A stretch of DNA of 64,000 nt, taken from CAYXGZ01 sp964464755. GTDB lineage: Bacteria > Planctomycetota > MHYJ01 > JACPRB01. Numbering within the stretch: the first letter of the stretch is position 1; every line of letters begins with the position of its first letter. The stretch spans positions 83,673 to 147,672 of the forward strand of contig CAYXGZ010000003.1 in NCBI GenBank assembly GCA_964464755.1. Reading direction: 5' to 3'. Below are positions 16,823 through 22,869 of the stretch, piece by piece. The position numbers and the translations under genes are program-made. The notes beneath the pieces are model-generated. The model saw nothing but the letters and a program-made list of their open reading frames with translations, searched no databases and was not told the origin of the DNA.

Positions 16823-17350
16823 ATGAGCCAGGCCCTGTACCGGAAGCCCTGCGCGAGATCGCTGGACCGGCCGATCGTCGTCTTCGGCCTCGAGCCGGAG
16901 GACCTCGTGGCGGTGGGCGGCATCGCGATCGGCCTCCTCTTCCTCTCGGACGGCGTGATCGCCGTCGGGACGGGCCTGGGGCTCTGGGGCGCCCTCGTGC
17001 GCCTGAAGGCCGGGAAGCCGGCGGGCCACCTCTATTACCTCGCGCACCGCGCGGGGCTGCTCGACCGGCTCCCGCCGGCGTGGCGCGCCCCGCAGGTCCT
17101 TCCCCGCCGCGTCGCCCGGCTTTCCCCCTTCCCCGGAGAGGACGATGACGACCTCGCTCGCGACTGGTGGTCCGGTCGGCCCGCGCCGCCCCTCGAGGCT
17201 GCTCGCCTCGGCGTCGGCGGAGCGGACCCGGCAGCGGCGGATCCTCGCCGCGCTGGGGGCCGCCGCGGCGCTGGGTTTCTGGCTCGCCTCGCTGCTGCTC
17301 TGGCTGTCGGCCCGACCGCCCGAAACGCTCCGCCTGGAGGTGCCGCGTGA
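16823..17350 (+). CDS. traL: TraL-like membrane protein with unusual out-of-frame overlap at its 3' end
   Basis: The first ~100 residues match TraL: RKPCARSLDRPIVVFGL, a hydrophobic hairpin (about residues 28-62), then the basic RLKAGKPAGHLYYLAHR. TraL is a small inner-membrane pilus-assembly protein of about 100 residues. GGAGGA lies 5 nt before the ATG. The frame has no stop until 17348-17350, giving 175 residues; the last ~65 are low-complexity Ala/Gly/Arg/Pro and overlap the small membrane gene at 17145. The late TGA overlaps the GTG start of the traE-like gene. Either the tail is a read-through extension or a stop codon has been lost. Confidence 0.65.
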   Translation: MSQALYRKPCARSLDRPIVVFGLEPEDLVAVGGIAIGLLFLSDGVIAVGTGLGLWGALVRLKAGKPAGHLYYLAHRAGLLDRLPPAWRAPQVLPRRVARLSPFPGEDDDDLARDWWSGRPAPPLEAARLGVGGADPAAADPRRAGGRRGAGFLARLAAALAVGPTARNAPPGGAA

Positions 17351-17372
17351 GATGGTCCTTCGACCCCGCTGA
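17145..17372 (+). CDS. Small single-pass membrane protein within the T4SS right arm
   Basis: 75 residues. A basic N-terminal segment (about residues 12-32) leads into one strong transmembrane helix (ILAALGAAAALGFWLASLLLW, about residues 33-53, here written in its two halves as ILAALGAAAA and LGFWLASLLLW). A GGAGAGG site lies just upstream of the ATG. The gene is entirely in another frame relative to the traL tail and overlaps the traE-like start by 26 bp. The clean topology suggests this, not the traL tail, is the selected frame. I do not recognise a family. Confidence 0.5.
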   Translation: MTTSLATGGPVGPRRPSRLLASASAERTRQRRILAALGAAAALGFWLASLLLWLSARPPETLRLEVPREMVLRPR

Positions 17373-17925
17373 GCTGGGCCGCCGGCGCGAGCTCCTGCTC
17401 GCGGCCCTCGTGGTCGCCGTCGGCGTGGACGCCGTGCTCGCGGCGGCGCTCGCCGTGAAGGCGCTGGAGCGCCGGCCCGTGCTCGTGCTGCCGACCGAGG
17501 AGGTCGCGGTGCCCGGGGAGGTGAGCGACGCGGGCGCGCGGTCCTTCGCGCGCCAGTACGTGGCGTCCTTCGACACCTACACGCCCGCCACCGCGGCCGC
17601 GGCGACGGAGTGGCTCAAGTCGCGCATCGCGCCGTCAGCGGCCGCGCACGCGACGGAGGCCCTGGACCGGCGGCTCGCCGTCGTGCGCGAGGGCCGGATG
17701 GCCTCGCTCGTGGTCCCGCTCGACGAGGGGCGCGTGGAGCGCTCGGGCGGGCTCGCCGTCGTGTTGAAGGCCCGCCGCACGGTGTTCATCGCGGACCAGC
17801 TCTCGCGCGAGTCGACCGTCTCCTACCGCGTGGAGCTGCAGGAGATCCCGGCGACGCCGGGCAACCCGTCGGGCCTGGCCGTCGTCCGCCAGACCGTGGA
17901 GGAAGAGCATGCGGATCCTCGCTAG
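17347..17925 (+). CDS. TraE/VirB8-like inner-membrane protein
   Basis: 192 residues. One N-terminal transmembrane helix (about residues 15-38) is followed by an exported alpha/beta domain with FARQYVASFDTYTPATA and the late motif STVSYRVELQEI. This is the topology and length of TraE (F-type VirB8-like), which links the inner-membrane complex to the core. The start is GTG at 17347, giving MRWSFDPAE; earlier in-frame codons would run into the preceding genes. Confidence 0.68.
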   Translation: MRWSFDPAELGRRRELLLAALVVAVGVDAVLAAALAVKALERRPVLVLPTEEVAVPGEVSDAGARSFARQYVASFDTYTPATAAAATEWLKSRIAPSAAAHATEALDRRLAVVREGRMASLVVPLDEGRVERSGGLAVVLKARRTVFIADQLSRESTVSYRVELQEIPATPGNPSGLAVVRQTVEEEHADPR

Positions 17926-18316
17926 CGCCGGATTGCTCGCCCTGCTGCTGCAGGACGGGGTCCACGACCACGGCCGTCTGGGCGAGGCCCTCGCGATCGA
18001 CCTGGACGCCGTGGCGCGCGTCCACGCTTCGCTGGCCCGCGAGATGAAGTGGAGGATCGAGGCGGCCGCGCTCGCGGCGGAGGCACCGCGCTCCCCCTAC
18101 CCCGCGTGCCGGGGCCGGGCGCTGCGGCGGCAGGCCGTCGCGGAGCTGCCCGACGACCTGCCCGTGCTCTGGTTCGGCCGGCCGGGGCGCGAGGCCCCGG
18201 AGGGCGCCGAGGACATGGGGGCGGCCGGGGACGGCGGCCGGCTCGGCGTGCGCTGCGCTCCGACGACGGTCCGGCGCGTGGCGCCGGGGGAGGTGGAACT
18301 TGTGGAAGGCGATTAG
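17909..18316 (+). CDS. Small exported protein between traE and traU (possibly TraW-like)
   Basis: 135 residues with an N-terminal signal sequence (MRILASAGLLALLLQ). The following DHGRLGEALAIDLDAVARVH resembles the 'G-x-L-G-x...I' opening of TraW N-termini, but the match is weak. TraW precedes TraU in F-type order, which supports the idea. A GGAAGAG site lies before the ATG and the gene overlaps traE by 17 bp and traU by 17 bp. Confidence 0.5.
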   Translation: MRILASAGLLALLLQDGVHDHGRLGEALAIDLDAVARVHASLAREMKWRIEAAALAAEAPRSPYPACRGRALRRQAVAELPDDLPVLWFGRPGREAPEGAEDMGAAGDGGRLGVRCAPTTVRRVAPGEVELVEGD

Positions 18317-19139
18317 CGCGCTCGCGCTCGGCCTGCTCTGGCCGCAGGATCCGGTCGCGCCCGCGACGGCGTGGCAGATGCAGACGGACGTGAGCTCGGT
18401 CCTGCGCACGTGGCGGATCAAGGGGACGCTGGTCTGCCCCCACAAGGGGCGCAAGTACCCCTGCCTCTGGGTGGAGAACGCGTTCCCCTGCGGGCTCATC
18501 GAGCTCGTGCGGCGCTCGAGGGCGTCGCAGGTCCTCGAGGCGGCGGGCTGGACGAAGGCGCTGCCCGAGGCGGGCGGCCACGGCGAGGCGGGCCTGCGCT
18601 ACCTCGAGGCCCGGGTGCTCGGCGCGGTGCCGCAGCTGCTCTCCGAGTCCGAGTTCCCGATCGCGCGACCGCGCGCGCAGGGCACGCAGGTCCACTACCT
18701 CTCGGAGCTCGACCGCACGGGCTGGCGCAAGCCGGCCTGGGACCGGCTGCTCAAGGCGCCGTTCGTGCCGCGGAAGCTCTGCGAGCGGAATCCGGCCCAG
18801 CCGGGCTGCGCCGGGATCTGGGGCTCCCTGTACCCCCGGACGGGTTTCGTGGAGCACCCGAGCGAGGGGATGGCCGCGGCCCTGCTGGCGATGCGGGCGG
18901 GACGGGTCGCCTCGGACCCGCCGGGGCGCGTGACGCTGGCCCCCTACCCCTACGAGCCCCGGGTCGGGCACCACCTGCAGATGATCCGGCCCCAGTGGAG
19001 GCCCGGCACGGCGATGGGCTACCCCGTCGCGCCGGACCTCTTCGCGGGCTCGGCGACGGGTTCCTACCTCTTCGTGCACCTGGGGATCTTCGAGGAGTGC
19101 CGGCGCTGCCTCTCGCCGAGGCTCGTGGGGCCCCGGTGA
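18300..19139 (+). CDS. TraU-like exported T4SS protein
   Basis: 279 residues with a short signal sequence. It is Cys-rich (CPHKGRKYPC, FPC, CERNPAQPGC, EECRRC), as TraU proteins are, and contains GIWGSLYPRTGFV, which resembles the conserved 'W-x-x-x-YPR-x-G' segment of TraU and of the related ICE protein family (TIGR03756-type). TraU proteins act in DNA transfer rather than pilus assembly. The start is TTG at 18300 with GGGGGAGG upstream. The Cys content fits the thioredoxin gene in the other arm. Its stop overlaps the traD start (GTGA). Confidence 0.62.
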   Translation: MWKAISALALGLLWPQDPVAPATAWQMQTDVSSVLRTWRIKGTLVCPHKGRKYPCLWVENAFPCGLIELVRRSRASQVLEAAGWTKALPEAGGHGEAGLRYLEARVLGAVPQLLSESEFPIARPRAQGTQVHYLSELDRTGWRKPAWDRLLKAPFVPRKLCERNPAQPGCAGIWGSLYPRTGFVEHPSEGMAAALLAMRAGRVASDPPGRVTLAPYPYEPRVGHHLQMIRPQWRPGTAMGYPVAPDLFAGSATGSYLFVHLGIFEECRRCLSPRLVGPR

Positions 19140-20881
19140 AGCGCCTCCTGCTCTCCGGGCTGCTCCTCGCGTCGGGGGCCGCCCCCGCCCTGCTCGGGCC
19201 GGGGCTGCCGCACCCCGACCTCCTGGCCCTGGGGAGCCTGCCCCTGGCGATGCTCTCGGCCTGGCCCGCCGCCTCGTGGTGGCGCGCCCGGCGCCGGAGG
19301 ACCGCCGCGGAGGCGCAGTACACACTTAAGGATATTCCACTACGTGATAAAAGCGTCCTCCTCGGGCGGGGCTTCGAGTGGACCCCCGCGGAGGCCGCGG
19401 AGCTCGCCCGCGAGGCGGCCCGAGGGGCGGGCGGCGGCGCCGCGCACGCCCTGCGCGCGGACCGGCAGGCCGACCTGTGGATGGACGCCCGGGACCTCGA
19501 GCACCACGTCCTGCTGCTCGGGACCACGGGGACCGGCAAGACCCGGATGCTCGAGCTGCTCGTCGCGCAGGCCGTCCGCCGGGGCGACGCCGTGGCCGTG
19601 ATCGACCCCAAGGGCGACGCGGGCCTGCTCGCCCGGACGATCGACGAGGCCCGCCGGGCGCGGCGGCCGTTCTCGCTCGTCGCGCCCCCCTTCCCCGGCG
19701 CGAGCGTCCCGTACAACCCGCTCGCGCGCTTCCGCGAGCCGCGCGAGGTCGCCGACCGCGTCGCCGCGGCGCTGCCCGCCGGCGGGGACGCGGAGCCCTT
19801 CCGCCACTTCGCCTGGGAGGCCGTCGAGGCCGCGGCCGCGGCGCGCGCCCGCTTCGGAGAGACGATCTCGCTCGAGGGGCTGCGCCAGGACGTCCTCGAC
19901 GATCCGGCCCGGGCCGCGCGTCGCATCGCCCGGAAGATCTCGCCCGAGCTGGCGAAGCTCGAGCCGGAGCGGCTGGCCGCGAAACTGGCCGGCCGCCATC
20001 CGGAGGCCGCCCGGCTGGCCGCCTTCGCCGCCCGCCCCCGGGAGCACGCCGCGAAGCTGCTCTCGGCGCTGGGGCCGGCCCTGTCGCGCCTCACGTCGGG
20101 CTCGAACCTCGAGCTGCTCTCGCCGCTCACCGAGGGCTTCTCCTGGGAGCGGCACGACCGGAAGCGCGGCGTCGCGTACTTCTACCTCGGCAGCCTGCTC
20201 GGGGGCGACTCGGCGGCGGCGCTGGCCCGCATGGCGCTGCTGGACGCCTCGGCCTACGCGGGGGCGCGCTACGCCTGGGGCGGCGGGCACGGTCCCGTGT
20301 CGCTCTTCGTCGACGAGGCGGGGGACGCGGCCTCGCCCGCCTTCGTGCAGCTGCTGAACAAGGCGAGGGGCGCGGGGCTCCGCGTCGTCGCGGCGGCGCA
20401 GACGGCGGCGGACTTCGAGGCGGCGCTGGGCTCCCGCGCGGCGGCGCGCCAGGTCCTCGCCAATGCGAACACCGTCGTGCAGTTCCGGGCCGCGGGCACG
20501 GAGGACGCGGAGGACTTCGCGGGCCTCGCCGGGCGGCGGCTGCTCCCGTCGGTCAGCGACGGATCCTCGTACGAGCCGGCGATCCTCGGCTCGGGGCTGG
20601 GGCCCGTGGACGATTTCCGCGCGGTGTTCAGCCGGCAGACGGCCTGGCGCGCCGAGGACCTCGTGCCGGCCTGGGCCGTCTCGCAGCTCCCGCGCTTCGA
20701 GTTCTTCGCCCGCGCCTCGGGCCGGATCTGGAAGGGCGTGGTGCCCCTCCGGGCGCCGGCGCCCGACGGCCCGCTGAAGGCGATCCGGGAGGCCCACGAT
20801 GAGCATCGCGATACCGGCGTTCGCGGCCCTGGCGCTCCTGGCGGCGGGCGGCTGGGCGGAGGAACTGGCCCGGGCCGGTGA
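19136..20881 (+). CDS. TraD/VirD4-like coupling ATPase
   Basis: 581 residues. Two N-terminal hydrophobic segments (about residues 3-20 and 28-45) precede the ATPase domain with Walker A GTTGTGKT (about residue 131), IDPKGD shortly after, and Walker B SLFVDEAGD (about residue 388). The KARGAGLRVVAAAQTAADF segment is typical of coupling proteins. Such proteins feed substrates to the secretion channel. The C-terminal ~25 residues are low-complexity and overlap the next gene. Codons at 19322-19351 (ACA CTT .. GAT ATT CCA CTA CGT GAT AAA) are strikingly AT-rich compared with the rest. Confidence 0.88.
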   Translation: MKRLLLSGLLLASGAAPALLGPGLPHPDLLALGSLPLAMLSAWPAASWWRARRRRTAAEAQYTLKDIPLRDKSVLLGRGFEWTPAEAAELAREAARGAGGGAAHALRADRQADLWMDARDLEHHVLLLGTTGTGKTRMLELLVAQAVRRGDAVAVIDPKGDAGLLARTIDEARRARRPFSLVAPPFPGASVPYNPLARFREPREVADRVAAALPAGGDAEPFRHFAWEAVEAAAAARARFGETISLEGLRQDVLDDPARAARRIARKISPELAKLEPERLAAKLAGRHPEAARLAAFAARPREHAAKLLSALGPALSRLTSGSNLELLSPLTEGFSWERHDRKRGVAYFYLGSLLGGDSAAALARMALLDASAYAGARYAWGGGHGPVSLFVDEAGDAASPAFVQLLNKARGAGLRVVAAAQTAADFEAALGSRAAARQVLANANTVVQFRAAGTEDAEDFAGLAGRRLLPSVSDGSSYEPAILGSGLGPVDDFRAVFSRQTAWRAEDLVPAWAVSQLPRFEFFARASGRIWKGVVPLRAPAPDGPLKAIREAHDEHRDTGVRGPGAPGGGRLGGGTGPGR

Positions 20882-21206
20882 CCCGGCCTCCGCGCTCGAG
20901 CGGTGGCGGGTCGCGGCCGGGTCGCAGTCCGCGGCGGCGTCGTCGATGGCGCCGCTCCTGGGGCTCTGGCTGCTGACGGGCGTCGCGGCGGGGCTGGCGT
21001 GGAGGGACCGGGCCGTCGAGTCGGGCCGGCACGCCTCGCCCGGGGCCGCGTGGATCGCGAAGCGCGTGCTGGCCGCGACCGGGACGGCGGCGCTGGGCTG
21101 GGCGGCGGGCCTCTGGCGGGCGGACCCGGGGGCCTTCCTGGCCGCCGGGGCCCTGCACGCGGCGTCCTGGGCCTGGTGGCTGAGGAACCTGCCGCCGAAG
21201 CTCTGA
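20799..21206 (+). CDS. Small membrane protein, last gene of the T4SS right arm
   Basis: 135 residues with about four hydrophobic segments (roughly residues 2-18, 48-66, 88-104 and 110-126). GGGAGG precedes the ATG. It overlaps traD by 83 bp in another frame. No family recognised; possibly a T4SS accessory. Confidence 0.6.
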   Translation: MSIAIPAFAALALLAAGGWAEELARAGDPASALERWRVAAGSQSAAASSMAPLLGLWLLTGVAAGLAWRDRAVESGRHASPGAAWIAKRVLAATGTAALGWAAGLWRADPGAFLAAGALHAASWAWWLRNLPPKL

Positions 21207-21230
21207 TCGGTTGACACGGGGAGGGAGCCG

Positions 21231-22004
21231 ATGGACATTTCCTTCGTGGACGACGCGAGCACCGACGACCTCGTCACGAGGTGGATGGCGGGCGACGCCG
21301 ATGCGGCCGCCGCGCTCTACGAGCGCTACCGCGAGCGGGCCTTCCGCTTCGGGATGGCGCTGACGCGCCGCGAGCTCGATGCCGACGAGATTTCGCACGA
21401 AGCCCTGACGGCCGGGCTCGAGGTGCTGCGCGGGGGCAAGCGGCCGGACCACTTCACGGGCTGGGTGCTCGGCATCGTCAAGAACCTCGCCCGCCACCGG
21501 CGGGACCGCCCGGCGCCTCTCGGCAAGGAGGACCTCTCGGCCGACCCGCGGGCCGCCCGCCCGTCGCGGGCCCTCGTCGAGTCCGAGATGGCCTCGGTGC
21601 TCGCGTCGGCGCTCGACGCCCTGCCGGCCGCCGACCGGGCGCTCCTCGAGCGGCGGCTCGCGGCGGACTACCGCCGGGACCGGCTCGCGGTCGAGCTGGG
21701 CGTCTCCGTGGACACGCTGGACCGCCGGCTCGCGCGCATCCTCCGCGAGGTGCGCTCGCACCTCTCGGGCCACTTCACGACGCTCGTCCTCGCGCCGCCC
21801 GCGCCCTCGATGGCGAAGGTCGGCGCCCTGCGCCCGAGCTTCAAGCAGGCCTTCCTGCTCCGGCACGTCGAGGAGCTCCCCGAGGAGGAGTGCGCGGCCC
21901 GGCTCGAGATCGACGTGGCGACGCTGCGCGAGCGCCTCAAGTACGCCTACGCGAAGCTCGGCTGCAACGCGGCGACGGACTTCCGCCCCCTGCGGCGCCG
22001 CTGA
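21231..22004 (+). CDS. Sigma-70-family factor with two region-4-like domains
   Basis: 257 residues. An N-terminal region-2-like domain (TDDLVTRWMAGDADAAAALYERY, about residues 9-31, then ADEISHEALTAGLEVL and GWVLGIVKNLARHRRD) is followed by a region-4-like HTH (about residues 120-175, ALPAADRALLERRLAADY...LAVELGVSVDTLDRRLARI). A second similar module follows (about residues 200-250, PSFKQAFLLRHVEELPEEE...LEIDVATLRERLKYAYAKL). ECF sigma factors normally carry only one region 4. GGGAGGGAG lies just before the ATG. The gene is 24 bp after the T4SS right arm on the same strand, so a regulatory link is plausible. Confidence 0.75.
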   Translation: MDISFVDDASTDDLVTRWMAGDADAAAALYERYRERAFRFGMALTRRELDADEISHEALTAGLEVLRGGKRPDHFTGWVLGIVKNLARHRRDRPAPLGKEDLSADPRAARPSRALVESEMASVLASALDALPAADRALLERRLAADYRRDRLAVELGVSVDTLDRRLARILREVRSHLSGHFTTLVLAPPAPSMAKVGALRPSFKQAFLLRHVEELPEEECAARLEIDVATLRERLKYAYAKLGCNAATDFRPLRRR

Positions 22005-22038
22005 TCCCCGCGGCTCGACTCCGCGCCCGGCCGGATGG

Positions 22039-22044
22039 TATCCT
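22039..22044 (+). promoter_or_regulatory. Leaderless-type -10 (TATCCT)
   Basis: TATCCT ends 7 nt before the GTG at 22052, with no Shine-Dalgarno site between. Confidence 0.5.
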
Positions 22045-22051
22045 CGGCCCC

Positions 22052-22786
22052 GTGGAGAAGCCGCCCGCCGACACGGCCGCGAAGATCCTCGACCGGGAGT
22101 CCCGCTCGCTGGCGGACGCCGCGACCGAGGCCGCGCAGCGCGTCCACTCCCCCGCCGCCGCTCTCGGCGCGGCCGGCGAGCTCATGACGCGCCGGGGCCG
22201 CTACCTCGGCTCGACGGGCGAGCACTTCGGCGTCCAGGAGGTCGAGGGCATCGCGATCATCGACGCGCTCGACGAGCGCCTGCTCCGCGCCGTCCACCAG
22301 GTGCTCAAGACCTTCGTGGACGCGCGCCGCAAGCACCCGCCCGACCTGAAGATCCTCGCGTCGCTGGCCGAGAAGCTGGGCTCGGGGCTGCGCGAGATGC
22401 CGCAGTACCCCGTCGCCTACATGGTGCTCTACGCGATCCGGATGCACTACGACCGCTTCGAGCAGCTGGCCAACGGGGGCGACCACGATCTCGCGGAGCT
22501 CGAGCACGCGATGGTCCACTTCCTCCTCGGCGTCGTGGACAAGTACGTGCAGACGCGCGAACGCCCCGTCGTCCGCCACTTCAGCGACGTGGCGCGCGAG
22601 TACAGCGTGGTCACGCGACTGAAGTGCGCCTGCGGCGAGGAGAAGTACGACGTGAAGACCCAGTCGCTGGCGCAGGACCCGCAGGGCCGGCCCCACGACC
22701 GCCTGGACCTGGAGTGCCGCTCCTGCGGCGCGAAGCGGACCATCACCTTCGACCTGCCGCACTTCCAGGACATGTACAAGATCTAG
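22052..22786 (+). CDS. Conserved-looking helical protein with C-terminal zinc finger, unknown function
   Basis: 244 residues. Mostly helical N-terminal ~190 residues, including LDERLLRAVHQVLKTFVDAR. A C-terminal zinc-finger-like domain has CACG and, about 28 residues later, CRSCG, ending in TITFDLPHFQDMYKI. The GTG at 22052 is chosen because TATCCT lies 7 nt upstream, and no Shine-Dalgarno sequence serves another start. I do not recognise a family. Confidence 0.62.
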   Translation: MEKPPADTAAKILDRESRSLADAATEAAQRVHSPAAALGAAGELMTRRGRYLGSTGEHFGVQEVEGIAIIDALDERLLRAVHQVLKTFVDARRKHPPDLKILASLAEKLGSGLREMPQYPVAYMVLYAIRMHYDRFEQLANGGDHDLAELEHAMVHFLLGVVDKYVQTRERPVVRHFSDVAREYSVVTRLKCACGEEKYDVKTQSLAQDPQGRPHDRLDLECRSCGAKRTITFDLPHFQDMYKI

Positions 22787-22869
22787 GTCTTGGAAATCCG
22801 GGGGGGATTCCCCCGTTCCGTCGTAGTATCTCCAACGCAGCCCGCCCGTCGGCGGGAACCGGAGGTCCC

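Noticed and set aside
9922..21206. Recently acquired conjugative element with boundaries in the window
   Set aside because: No integrase, transposase, relaxase, direct repeats or att-like tRNA junction is visible at the cluster edges, and base composition does not shift.
21211..21216. TTGACA as a -35 for the sigma-factor gene
   Set aside because: A -10 at the proper spacing would fall inside the coding sequence after the ATG at 21231, so it cannot drive this start; the gene has a clear GGGAGGGAG site instead.
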